From the NCBI GenBank assembly GCA_037349105.1, contig JAYJMM010000117.1, positions 558,001-622,000 of the forward strand: a stretch of DNA of 64,000 nucleotides, in the 5' to 3' direction. The notes under the pieces are model-generated. The model worked only from the letters and a program-made list of their open reading frames with translations, had not been told where the DNA came from and searched no databases. Of the stretch, positions 52,301-60,700 are shown one piece after another. The translations under genes and the position numbers were made by a program. Position 1 is the stretch's first letter, and every line of letters begins with the position of its first letter. The stretch is from Limnomonas spitsbergensis (lineage: Eukaryota > Chlorophyta > Chlorophyceae > Chlamydomonadales).

Positions 52301-53812
52301 GAGGCACAAGTTGATGTTGAAATCAGAGTAACCAGGGAAATAGAGAGTGAGAAGGACCAGCCAGGTTGTCCTGCAGGACCGTCGGCTAGGGTTGATGTGT
52401 GGGCAGATGAGCCCGTCTTGAGGTTTCTCCGTGAAAAGACTTATGTCCAGGGAACAGAGCTAGGAGAACAGACTAGAATACAGCGCAGAGCAGCGCCATT
52501 CCAGTGGGAATCAGAGAGGGGAGGAGTCCTGATGAGACTCATGCCTGATGGTAGACGTTGTGTGGTGCCCAGGCCAGAGGACAGGCTAGCAGTGATCCAG
52601 ACAGCGCATGCAGGTACGGGCCATTTTGGCAGCCACCGCACGGCTTTCATGGTCATGCAGCAGCATTGGTGGCGGGGGCTTCGAGCAGCAGTCAAGAAGG
52701 CAGTGCAGGAATGCGGTGTGTGTGACAGGGCCAGGGCGTCCACGTTCAATCACATACAGCCCAACCTGCACCCGCTACCCATTGAGGGGTTGTTTTTCCG
52801 GTGGGGAGTGGACCTGTGTGGTCCATTCACGACCACTTCCAGGGGAAATCGGTTTGTGATGGTGTGTGTGGAGCATTACTCCAAATGGGTGGAGTTGATC
52901 CCCATTCCAAGCAAGGCGTCTGATGTGACGGCCTTGGCATTCTTTCAAAATGTTGTTGCACGATTCGGGGGATGCGCAGAGGTGGTGACAGACCAGGGAA
53001 CAGAGTTCCAGGGTGAATTTCAGGACATGTTGTTGGACTGCTTCATTGACCATCGCACCACTTCTGCCAACCACCCCCAGGCAGACGGGCTTTCGGAGAG
53101 GGCTGTCCAGACCCTCAAGGCAGGCCTGCGCAAGTGCTGCGAGGAGGGCAGCAGCGACGAGTCCTGGGACAAGATGGTGCCCTGGGTAGCCCTTGGCTTC
53201 CGATGCTCGCCGCAGCAGGCCACGCGCATGGCGCCGTACGAGGTGCTGTTTGGACAGAGACCTACCTTCCCCTCCAGAGTGGGAGCGGACCTCTGGAGCA
53301 CAGCCAAGGTGGCAACGGCAGAGGAGGCAGCAGACCTGCTTTTGGCCAGAGTGGCCAGGATCAAAGAGGCACTGCCAGTCGCGGGTTGGCACATGGACTG
53401 CTTGGTACCAGTACTCGAGGAGGTGCCTGAGGGCGAGTGGTTGTGCCCACACTGCACGCCGGAAGACAAGGGAGCTGGGCCCGCTGCAGTAGCAGGGCCC
53501 CCCACAGAGGAGCGCAGTTTACAGGTCCAGGGGCGACCGAGCCCAGCGGCCAGAGCGGCTGCCAGGACAGCCCAGGAGGCCGACGTCATGGACAGGCCTG
53601 AGGTGGAAGTCATGGCCACCAACCCAGCAACAAGGCAAATGGAGCGGGGCATCGCAAGACCAATGGCGAACGGGTTGTATGACATCTCGTACACCACTGG
53701 CCGGGGAGAGGCCAATGTCACCCCGAGAGCAGTTACAAGAAGGGCCAAGGTGGCCAAAGAAGCAGCAAGGGAGGAAGAGGAGTCAGCCCTTGAGGATTTT
53801 ACCGGGACCTGA
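43370..53812 (+). CDS. Retroelement ORF2: RT, RNase H, DNMT3-like C5-methyltransferase, integrase, half PHD finger
   Basis: The frame is uninterrupted for 3480 residues. In order: a CCHC-like finger 77-91, an Arg/Ser-rich block about 340-427, a CCHC knuckle 469-482, about 1300 residues I do not recognise, and a hydrophobic segment about 1806-1838. RT follows at about 2025-2260 with Asp2093 and the FIDD pair 2158-2159, then RNase H from Asp2316. A cytosine-C5 methyltransferase spans about 2560-2900 (FEPFGGMCSG 2580-2589, ECQDLSS with Cys2674, ENV from 2718, RTRNYWGN). The integrase has His3080, His3085, Cys3115, Cys3118 and D3148/D3208/E3243 with D,D(34)E spacing. Residues 3341-3362 are H-x2-C-x14-C-x2-C, the second half of a PHD finger. 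RT, RNase H and integrase are Ty3/gypsy type. The methyltransferase resembles the DNMT3 group and could methylate element or target DNA. All catalytic residues appear present. Confidence 0.92.
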   Translation: MATRAGTAMRAEQGAGPSSEPNPRLQRRRLVPVEAAVEETATPTAEEMARARRAAELSDVEKRAVRDFMPACPAYPCALCGKPDKHAVEECERRIQDFSRTPETAPAVQAGPPAAQRRGYGTAAADRAAQATSTRSRGEQQQQQQQLQKQPQVAGPRVQQASNGKGRQAQQQQGQGKPGAARAPAQSASNSEDEAQEAEEEEDCSVEKVPEPGTSPQDRQINRLAGQVNGLKKALRWRERQMWKQSAEFVDYLKGQLAGWKVITDGQQVMTTVQREYILRAEELTGLQEALGLQHLGGPPNHGQPLPFETDPELAGCVRAMLATPSPLRDVDSEHSGMEEPKKRSPSSSDESGSGDRRLRRRSRSAQRAISEERQGAVPTPAARTQRQGAGRRSNSEERSRDRRQRSPCRDQPRGRSRERHHAEVARPYRQGQEHQRGPGPGPTNRTLAEGSGAAEPRRHLGPRHGGLCFKCNQPGHFANECTNPEQAGLTGDRPGAPAGPARGYGTWGPGRGQGMPMESRRRTFDTAMGTPSARDFQQGAAGPSAWPEPPARQEPQEGEQPRWEGTGGHTCFMTGHMEISQDRDAYQAEVSQAGPVQVAPQRVPEGQVASQVNHWARAVEALAMNHYGTMPAGSARSVAHALEFLKDLQRRGCPAPCVGWPNLMQRFLDREWDKYDEQWDEFERREREAVPQHDVDGWDTDSGSNLSAGRYEPQEPSPLHEREFGVLCPGTPEGNQDTGRGVAGAAAETEEPHRAGSRLPAAARGTAAGSQLDARAGPVRTHKGTSSRCNAWGGIDEDGETQHGSEREGRSDARGEDRQLDQSFSRDRSYSRERIYIQPFPQSLPAGEPFVQYFRLGEEMPEASTSGAMLTMPGECRDGPCRLQNHRLLDGGEQTCVDRAAAIQAVARMIFPWDAVTAVMLGAALKGYILPSTNIADYMQRGWSRHPIYAHCVSEMVSLAIAAGITAVDAACWAHPDMPDIAPAEGMWQGAQPGFMRTPWAMDCVRELMGHPALRDRAFYVPAQAMGEFERFVETTEQAPVRAGLCHPGRPGRCEATIEASIVVPRTVAGQAVPWGPAPGDARAAIPVQQLVTYYYEEMADEELPVSSAWIHMHATHDDMPVYLFARHQQDVAVTKCASVDEAEFHAYTYARGADPTVWTLMLMALQRVLLPGQRSAAMRHVWGVEDQWAPTEVTACPTWPYGPQQSPASGAMWEGEEELASSPFAVERLAAYVHQWVRQERRAWHDNRASSVLPYWQADVITTQLWRQAHPAGVRTLHPLFRGAGEVGIEEELEDLRNQPSRGHGPVGRRGTDAEEPAAATDGPVQDEEPEWTQVAFVTFGAAAASWELLEYVDDLGVSALEAEPRGRAEPQAPLDSVSTPPTEASDSRIPELSDNVSEGPPPLVEITESDEEWHEAGARPSDQDSVTRAEARDAEGNYVPADSGPGPGSPRYGMVGELPQLRRAWMRGIFQEQAAMKERRSRRTAIELGNGITLEEEANQVTAGISLQQAADQRAHRPEEAAADKKSNGRPGYPQIRQPAQTAAQGPWGDPAEYSTGRWVAVLRNFVDQLDVLRRQEMGQQEAGQEASLLFRLKMLPQPDPDPRMGGYSRAVRELREELTERVSALYTGRAEGADTQQPSDSRSRQAQTGRGEDLASRVAGAQDTIRRGCGQDEPAGAGSSKAVQRANHRQERMAQCSTGQIPGAGPERASAIWADTAKLQGKKSKKARRRAGKAQRAAADRNRGSMRPGLDCPALPLRVSQVDLEITWARGQQPPAQIAEPGVQPAEQLPQQPMRKTTACRGLLTCTAIKGILTGTLQLILVWLLLSVCVPGARATEQGVRGGGFTAGQGAFVSGKEAAAKLSSGWLRPQAVSPMGAASRRGACSQQERWHSGNTTGGEELPAEDDPQAAVVIDMFQPGGVVEPPAEYVKTKEGWLLGKHPDFTAEQQESLEQSLRDRQGAFAYSMEDLPGYCGTQGEFTLALEDEVSSCFQKSRDMPPPKAAIFKEKCQPMIEAGIIVKVPQGGPIKFAANSVVAAKKSAETGEWTDHRIAHDMRRLNLRTAKQEFAIPRMETIFQNLGTAKIFSKVDLRSGFMQIPIKVEDQPKTAFWMGPELWMYTKLSFGLRNGPPFFQRMMEEEIARAGLSAFCVAFIDDLLVYSDTPAEHIRHVELMLDMLHSVGLRAHPDKSLFGCATVEYLGHNVSAQGLTPHAAKIAAVMALPEPASVKNIQEVMGFLNFYRCYVPDFSKKAACINALLVQGVPFVWGPEQSQAFQLIKTEMCEGGRVLRRPDYSGTGPDGKGPPRPFLLYTDFSKQGIGAVLGQCDDSGREYMVACTSRSLNKSERNYSSFQGEMLAAVYAARTYRHMLFGCKVHLITDHEPLTYLMDNQTLVGQHARWALMLQELDITIVHRSGACHQNADIPSRSPLPSSADRTGARLDTVAPEPAAREEASGKQVALLTGLGRVNQWHADQIVRMAQEGRRRVQMLRAAEAACVTAPVGQEISSAATDDDEQAQPVSTAEQAFSNRERSRTMISDVLADLPRVTPPHSLAGLDTACLSSGAVRAMETEGVVLFEPFGGMCSGLEMVLRAGIPVVQYLYADISEEVREIAGGRLLQLHKRFPQLLPVRAFDKAFRALPQDVYAITAEHLKEAGAQEGRQWFMVAGWECQDLSSAGKGRGLAGERSKSFFPLVKLLGTLQFLQGPRPPAYLIENVAMQLNQKSEKASVEAFQEVCRILGTPALFDAAQVGSYAHRTRNYWGNIAPAADIEFVIRASTRPHEGIVDDILDKGSKAQVVSCPDNGGYRINVTGQPRKVLPCLMATPSSYAFRNGQNGMVYRPMGDLQEPNANERERAMGYAVGSTLPRPDFPEAARRAALGRCMDSWALSAWLNVALECAKIMPAELTRRAKLPGQDRDPVLGATLMSSHYALATAGNACSGSGEAAASYRQCLGESAAADWADAAQEPGGNASEAQVDVEIRVTREIESEKDQPGCPAGPSARVDVWADEPVLRFLREKTYVQGTELGEQTRIQRRAAPFQWESERGGVLMRLMPDGRRCVVPRPEDRLAVIQTAHAGTGHFGSHRTAFMVMQQHWWRGLRAAVKKAVQECGVCDRARASTFNHIQPNLHPLPIEGLFFRWGVDLCGPFTTTSRGNRFVMVCVEHYSKWVELIPIPSKASDVTALAFFQNVVARFGGCAEVVTDQGTEFQGEFQDMLLDCFIDHRTTSANHPQADGLSERAVQTLKAGLRKCCEEGSSDESWDKMVPWVALGFRCSPQQATRMAPYEVLFGQRPTFPSRVGADLWSTAKVATAEEAADLLLARVARIKEALPVAGWHMDCLVPVLEEVPEGEWLCPHCTPEDKGAGPAAVAGPPTEERSLQVQGRPSPAARAAARTAQEADVMDRPEVEVMATNPATRQMERGIARPMANGLYDISYTTGRGEANVTPRAVTRRAKVAKEAAREEEESALEDFTGT

Positions 53813-54531
53813 AGCCCGGAGCGGCAGGGCCGCTGAGCACGTGACGTCACCCACGCCGTAGCTGGCAAGGAGCGGGCAGGCACCTACAGAGCAGAAATGC
53901 AGACGCAGTGCGGCTTGTCCTAGTACCCAGTAGGCAGCGGGCCGGCAGCCAGCGGACCGAAAACGGAAGATGCAGGAGTAGAGTTGCGGCAGCTTAATGA
54001 AAATTTGTTTCTCAAATACCGTGGCAGCAAGGCTACAGTAGTACATAAGTTATGAAAATGATGAGCGAGGAGAATTAGTCAACTCGAGCAATTTTAGCAC
54101 AGCAGGGGGCAGATCACGCTGCTACGGCGCACATTTTTCTGTGGCCTTTAAAGACCAGGCGGCTATGGCGCAGTGGGGCGAGAGCAGCGGTTGTTCTTAG
54201 CTTGACCTGATAACTTTGAAACTTCACTGTTTGCTAGCCAGTAGTGGGCTGAACAGCTTGAGTTTGTAGGGTTCTGCGCATTGCGCTTCAGCTGAAACTC
54301 GGTTGATTTTTTTATTTTCCTGATTGCAGAATGCCTGAACCAGGCAGATTCGTAGAAGGCCTGAACCAGGCAGATTCGTAGAATGCCGGAACCAAGCAGA
54401 ATTGTAGAAGGCCTGAACCAGGCATATTTGCAGATGATGATTTGAGCTTCTACGTACATATTTTTCCAGAAGTTTATTTCAGTACCACCCCTTTTTCCGG
54501 CTCCCCGCGCATGCCTGGAGGGCTTAACGCT
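53813..54531 (+). other. 3' untranslated region of the retroelement
   Basis: Non-coding. It contains about 3.5 copies of a 28-30-bp unit (CCTGAACCAGGCAGATTCGT) at 54328-54430 and otherwise no notable feature before the purine tract. Confidence 0.6.
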
Positions 54532-54544
54532 GGGGAGCGGGGGG
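54532..54544 (+). promoter_or_regulatory. Polypurine tract
   Basis: GGGGAGCGGGGGG, purine except for one C, lies directly before B1. This is the expected position of the plus-strand primer, so reverse transcription would treat B1 as the start of U3. Confidence 0.65.
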
Positions 54545-54776
54545 CGAGTAAAGTAGTAGGGGCGGTACCCACGAGACGGAGACTTCTATGCAGAGATATC
54601 CAGTTAGGGACTTCCAGATACAGTTATCTTGTTGACACACTCTTGTCTGAAGTACAAGGAGCATGAGTGTACGGTGATGTACCGTGTTTGTGAGTAGAGG
54701 ACACCTCTCTAAGGTGTCCTGACCGGAGTTTACGGTATTTACCATATTGGCACGTTTACTGCTTTATGGTGCGACA
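54544..54776 (+). repeat. Repeat B1
   Basis: Identical to 55407-55639. It follows the polypurine tract and is separated from A2 by GC (54777-54778). Its left boundary (GCG|AGTAAAG) is the same junction at which A1 stops and the internal region begins. Confidence 0.95.
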
Positions 54777-54778
54777 GC

Positions 54779-55409
54779 TGTCACAGTATATTACCGTATA
54801 CGTGACAGAACCGTTTAGACCGCAGTTAGCGGCCGCGGAGCCTCCGCAGCTTATCTGCGGAGTCTCCGGATTTGAGCTGAGACCTAGAAACCCGCTTACG
54901 CAGGATTAGTTTGACAGGTTCTACCGTACTCTGAACTGGGCCTGCCGGGTCCCTGTATCCCGGCAATTGCCTTGGCTAGTTACTTCGTCCCTTTCTAAAG
55001 GACAGACCTCTATTTGTAACAAGCACCGGCAGTCTTTGAGACCAGCAGCTTCCATATAAGTCAGTACCTTAACTCGAGTCAAGCCTAGCTCAGCCACCGC
55101 TGATCTAGCTGGAGACAAGTACCCCAGTAACAGAACCGAGACTCTGCAGAAGAAGAAGTACGCAGCCTCGTCCCGTCCGTCTCTCCGCGTGTTACGCGGT
55201 AAGTGTCCTTAACATAGCCCTGCTGGATCGCGACCAGACGGCCAGAAGGCCTATGCCCCCAAAGTCTGTTGCTATATATACACAATATCCACCTAGCTGC
55301 TTAACTCGAAGAGCACTCGCAGCCAGTGAGTAGTCACTGAGCCTGCCCGTAGGCGTCCGTCACTGCAGTGAGGAAAGAAGTCCGCCACGGACCTGAAGCG
55401 CACCTCGCG
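54779..55409 (+). repeat. Repeat A2
   Basis: Copy of A1 with two substitutions. It runs directly into B2 with a shared GCG, so A2+B2 is a continuous 861-bp TG...CA unit resembling a complete LTR. Confidence 0.95.
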
Positions 55410-55639
55410 AGTAAAGTAGTAGGGGCGGTACCCACGAGACGGAGACTTCTATGCAGAGATATCCAGTTAGGGACTTCCAGATACAGTTATCTTGTTGACA
55501 CACTCTTGTCTGAAGTACAAGGAGCATGAGTGTACGGTGATGTACCGTGTTTGTGAGTAGAGGACACCTCTCTAAGGTGTCCTGACCGGAGTTTACGGTA
55601 TTTACCATATTGGCACGTTTACTGCTTTATGGTGCGACA
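55407..55639 (+). repeat. Repeat B2 (3' terminal repeat of the retroelement)
   Basis: Identical to B1, ends GGTGCGACA, and is followed by the target duplication CTGA. It contains an inverted pair (AGGACACCTC against AAGGTGTCCT) near 55560-55583. Confidence 0.95.
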
Positions 55640-55643
55640 CTGA

Positions 55644-56755
55644 CGACCAAGCTCCTCCACGTCATCCCCCTCTTGCAAGGTGCATGGCAGCGGTGGGACA
55701 GTAGCGGGGAAGTCATCAGTAATTCTTTTAGTGGGTATTAAGAACGACTTGTATACCGAGACATGGTATGAAACCCTTGGTACCGGAAAATCCGAAACAG
55801 AGCGGGAAACACTGAGAATCGGGACTTTTTCGCGCCTGCAGCGCACATTTGAAGGATTTCAGTACCCAACAATGAATGGCCAAGATCACTAAAAGGATCA
55901 TTGGCGGTGGTTGAGTCGCAAAGGCAGCACAGTCGGGGGAGTGCAGGCGGGCGGGCCGAGAAAGGGGATGGACGGATCAGCATGCGGGCCTGGGGCAGAG
56001 AGGGAGGGCGATACGAAGCGTGGCGGGGGGGAGTTGGAGCGAGACAGCGGGGAGGGGTAGAGCGGGTGGGAGCGGTGTCACCCTGGGCAGGAGCAGGAGC
56101 GGATAGTAGCAGGGTGGAAACGGGTCGGGAGTGGGTCAGGATCAGGGTGGGATCAGGGTGGGATCAGGGTGGAAACGGGTCAGGAGTGGGTCAGGATCAG
56201 GGTGAATCCTCCTCTGCACAGCGCACACCAGGCACTGGATTCCGCACCTTATACCACCATAGGCCATCCCAGAGGAACATCAGCAACGCTTCCTTCTACA
56301 TAGACAAAAATCGACCTCAAACCCGAGCTCCAACCTGCTAGGATATAAATAAGCTCAAAACAGGAAGACAAAAAATGTGGAGCAGTATGGATAGCATGAT
56401 GAGGGCATGGGGCTTACGATATACCATGAGGCATGCGCCCCACAATCAAAGACACAGTCCCTGCACCATTACCCCCTTTACTAAATCCGATGGCCGAAAG
56501 GCCTGATCGGCAGACAGATCCTCACGACACACAGCAAGACCGCAACCTGGAGCAACAAAAACTAAGCTAGAAATTCGTCACAAAGTAGGCAGGGGGGAAA
56601 CAGAGCGGCCCTAGAATATCAAGAGAGCCAGTCACCCCTTTGGAGAATCCGGGCATGTGAAGTAGAGATACAAAACAGAGTAAGTCCTCCCCATGAGCAG
56701 GGGAACCCAAGAGCTAGAAAGCGGAGGCCTCTCTTCTCAGGAGCATCAGGGCCTC
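55644..56755. other. Intergenic DNA with a GGATCAGGGTG tandem
   Basis: Purine-rich on the plus strand. At about 56130-56205 the words GGGTCAGGATCAGGGTG and GGGATCAGGGT recur with a period of 11-12 bases. Open frames here reflect that repetition. No gene is supported. Confidence 0.5.
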
Positions 56756-56759
56756 AACA

Positions 56760-57340
56760 ATCAATATCGGGTAGGAGAACCAGTACTGCGGGCAAACGAA
56801 GGCACTAGACATGGAGGGATCATTGGGGGATGTGGTGTGGTGAGAGGCAATCTCCCCAAGTGGCCGGGAGGGTTTTCAATTTGGAGTTCTTCAAGTCCTG
56901 GAGGAAGCACCAGGACCAGGCTGCAGCAACCCGTGTGGCAACAAAAGATCCCGTGGGGCGGGCCAGGTAGGGCGGCGCCAGTGCATGGTGCCCAGAGCCT
57001 CCAGCATATTTTCTTCATAGCGCAGACAGCAATCACACACGCAAAAGCCCAGACACCTGGGTTAATGTTGCAGTCCAGTTTGGGCCGAAGAAGCCATACA
57101 TCCGCCATAGTGAGTGGTGCACTAGGATGGAGGGCTCCTGCCAGCTCTGCCAACACGGCTTGGGCAAATGGGCAGCTCCAAACGCAGTCTGTTGATCTGT
57201 CCAGAGAATGATAGTATGCCCGGTGGAAAGTAGGGTCTGACGGAGTGCCGGGTCCATGCCTCCAGGGGCGTCGGGGCAGCCGCAGCGCCAAGGGTGGGTG
57301 ACAGCAACGTCATGACCACCGGCTGCCGTCACCTCATTCA
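56760..57340 (-). pseudogene. Decayed C-terminal end of an L1-type LINE ORF
   Basis: Overlapping minus-strand frames together read a Cys/His-containing segment (HPWRCGCPD.. then CPFAQAVLAEL), a variable linker and PLTMADVWLLRPKLDCNINP followed by VWAFACVIAVCAMKKICWRL. This matches the pattern of the zinc-binding C-terminus of algal L1-like ORF2 proteins as I recall it. At least one frame change separates the parts, and no reverse transcriptase lies upstream, so it is a 5'-truncated, mutated copy. Confidence 0.5.
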
Positions 57341-57793
57341 GGTTCAGGCTCCAAAGGGTATCCTTGCATCGGGGGATTGAATACCGATTCCCTAGGCAAT
57401 ACAGCAGCAGATCCCATGTTCGACTGCACAGTTCCGCACAATTGTGGGATTGTGGAGTGTGTCACAGTCTGTCCAAGGCTATCACGTCAAGGCATCAAAT
57501 TGTGAACACTCCAGCAAGACAACGGATGGGAGAAGGATCTAACCAGCATTCGCACCCCACCGAGGTTCGATGATTTTCGGCTCGGTTCTGTAGTGTGACT
57601 GAAGTTCACACCGTTTCCAGATTTAGAACTGTGACAAACATTGTATTTGAAAAGATACAACGATTGTATTTGTCACTAAAAAGCCGACATCACTCTACAT
57701 CAAAGCACCTCCGGCATCATACCCCTCCTCGGCAACGATCTCCTTCAACAACTCATCCTCATCCTACATCCAACACATCCTGGCGGCGATACC

Positions 57794-60700
57794 ATGCCCG
57801 TCTCTATCAATGACTATACTTTCCTTTCCCCCCTTTGGCATGTCGGCATTGTCTCTCTTGCCTCTCTTGTCACCACCATAAGTGGCCACCCTTACCTTAT
57901 CCCGGCAAACACTCTTCGTGACGCTTTCTTACACAAAGCCCGGACAGAGGATCTTGCCAAAGCACAACGGGCCCTCAATCAGCTGACCCTCCTTCTCCAC
58001 GGCATTGCTCTGCCACTTGCCAAACAACACACCCTCACCTCACCCCTCCCAGAAGATACCCGTCGGGTTACTGTAGCTCATGACTTCGCCCATATTCCGC
58101 AGGGTACACATCATTCCCTTCAGCAAATTGCATCATCTTTACTTTACACGGACCCTACCGCACCCACCCATGCACCACCTCCTACTCGTATACCCCCCCC
58201 CCCCGTCCCACCACCTGTCCCCTCCCGCCGTACCCGAGTCGCTCCCAGTCCGTCCCATGCCACACTTCCTCGTCCACTTCCAACACTGCTTGGTCTAGCA
58301 TGCACTATGACTCGTATGTCTACCTCCCTCCCGCCCATCCTACGGCCACTTATTATGCCTGCTTTCACACGCTCACTCCTGGCACACACGTTCCAATCCT
58401 TGCCTCACCCACCCCTCTCCTTACCCATACCAACACTTTTACCACGACATAACACAACTCTCCCTCCCCTTCCTCCTCCACCAACCTCCCAGATCAACAC
58501 GCTGCATCCTCCAGCCACGCTCAATGTCCTCCACATGCTTGACACTGCGCTTGAACCGGTTCATCCCCTCGACACACATCTCACCAATCTCCAACAACAA
58601 GGCACTTGGTCTAGGGATCCCTTTCCCTCGGTCACCCCTTTCCCCCCGCCTCCGGGCGAAGACCCCAATTATCTACTTGACCAATCACTCATCGATTCCC
58701 ACCTCGTCATCCATACCTCACCAGTTCACCCCGATTACGACATCCTCCCACCCCTCTCCTTCACAATCCAAATTGGACTCCGTTATCCTACCACACACAC
58801 ACCCTTCCCTATGCCGACCCTCTCCACCTCTATGGCCCAGACTCATCTCGATAGGGCATTTGTCTACCGACCCAATGGCACCTACGTTGGTCACATTCCT
58901 GTCCGCCGCCTACTCTGGCTACGGGCGTGTTATGACCGCATCCGCACCACACACCCAATTGACTTCGCACGCCTCACTGACGGGTCCTTCGCACACGATC
59001 TTGCCTCCTTACTCCTCCGTTACCGCCTCTCCAATACCTCTCCCCAACGCCCCAACATTACCTCACGCACCGGCAAACATTCACCACTACTCCCCCCCCC
59101 TGCCATCAATGCCAACTGGGTCACTCCTGCCAGCCTCCACACTGATATCTCTGCTATCATGCCTCTCACGGTCCACCGTTTCTCTTCACCCCTTTCTGTC
59201 CCGTTCTCAGCCCTCCAATATTCCTCACTTCGTGAGAAAGACTGCTTATTTGGGGCTCACTATCAACCTTATTCCACCCCTTGGACAGGCACCTCCTTGG
59301 TTGAGCCTCCTTTTTCTGGTCCTGCACTACTCAAGGCTATCCGATGGTCGTTGGCATCACTTCAAAAACAACCCCACATACCTACATCGACCTTCATCGT
59401 CGTTCCCAATTGGAAACAGGCCAAATTCATGACCCTCCTTAACTCAGGCCATCGCCATATCTCTTACACCAACCTCCACCACACCCATTTACCTTTTCTT
59501 CCCCCCGACCATCTCACTCCGGCCGATATTGCTAACGCAGGCATGCCGAAATTTGACCTTCTCCTCCTCCTCATCTCCAACACTCTTGGGGACACAACCC
59601 GTACTTTCCCATATATTGCTCCCACTTTGGCCCCGGGCTCCTCCCACCCTTCTCGCTACTTGCTCCCTCCCGGTTTTGGCCAGGCAAATCTCCTTCCTCA
59701 GCCCACCACATTCCTTGCACCTCCACCCTCAGCCCAGCCAAGCCCGACAACCCCTCCTCCCTACGCCCCCTCCTACCCCCTCCGTTGGCACGATATACCG
59801 GCATATTACACCGATGGCTCGGCCCTATCTACACCTGGCAAAGGCACAGCCACGGGTGCAGCCTTCTATTGTACTCAAGACACCACTACCTACACAGTCC
59901 ACCCCGATGGCCGGGCTGAAACCAACACTATTACACGGGCTGAGCTTGCTGGCATCCATGCTGCCCTCACTCATGCAGCCATACACCACACCGGTGATCT
60001 TACCATTTTCTCCGACTCCTTGGTTTCTCTCTATGATACGCAGAAGGCCCTTCGCTACCCACACACTCTGCTTGAATGTAAGCACGCCCCCCTTCTCCTC
60101 GACATTCGTGCTCTCATCCTTACCAGGCTACGCCTCCGCCACCATTTTCACCTGTACAAGGTCAAATCTCACATCGGCATCATTGGCAATGAACTCGCAG
60201 ATAAGGGTGCTGCACTCGCCCTCCAATCCCCCGAACATTGCGACTACACATGCACCTCAGATGTCCAACACTTCGCACACCTACCTGCATGGCCATGCCT
60301 CCCTCCCCCCCATGACACGGACGAACCGTGGTTTGCATCAGACCTTACCCATTCTTTGAAGGAACACATGTACCGCACCTGCCCCCTTCTCACAGATGGT
60401 CCTACTTCTCCCCCTCTGCCCTTGCGCTACGTCCGCATGCAAGTCCTCGTTGCCTCTGCCCTTGCCTCCTACCTCCCCATCTTATGGCACATGGGTCTGC
60501 CCTTTAGTGGTATTCGCAACATCCTCAAATCGCGCACCAATACCCTGTGGACTGCATCTACAGCCATGCATATGAACCGCCCTTACAAAACAGCTGTAGG
60601 CACTCGCACCACCCCCCACTGTCCCATATGCTCCCATCCCAATGATACCCCTGGCCATCTTTTAGGCGGTTGTGCTCATTCCTCCATGTCCGCCTCGTAC

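Larger units (their letters stand above)
37319..55639 (+). mobile_element. 18.3-kb Ty3/gypsy-type retroelement with split direct repeats and a cytosine methyltransferase
   Basis: The insertion starts TGTCACAG and ends GGTGCGACA, so the termini are short imperfect inverted repeats with TG...CA. It is flanked by CTGA on both sides (37315-37318 and 55640-55643), a 4-bp target duplication. The repeats are ordered A1 (37319-37949), internal region, B1 (54544-54776), GC, A2 (54779-55409), B2 (55407-55639). A1 and A2 differ at 2 of 631 positions, and B1 and B2 are identical, so the insertion is young. The internal region has ORF1 (Gag, protease-like) and ORF2 (RT, RNase H, C5 methyltransferase, DDE integrase). 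RT and integrase are Ty3/gypsy-like; no tyrosine recombinase is present, although the A1-B1-A2-B2 layout is that of PAT/Kangaroo/TOC1 elements. Confidence 0.9.

Noticed and set aside
43370..53812. Tyrosine recombinase, expected from the split-repeat layout
   Set aside because: No Arg..His-x-x-Arg..Tyr pattern was seen. The integrase has HHCC and D,D(34)E instead.
37319..55639. Conventional paired-LTR interpretation of the gypsy element
   Set aside because: The 5' side has A only, while the 3' side has B-A-B, and boundaries coincide at GCG. Two ordinary LTRs cannot be drawn with both the polypurine tract and the TG...CA ends respected.
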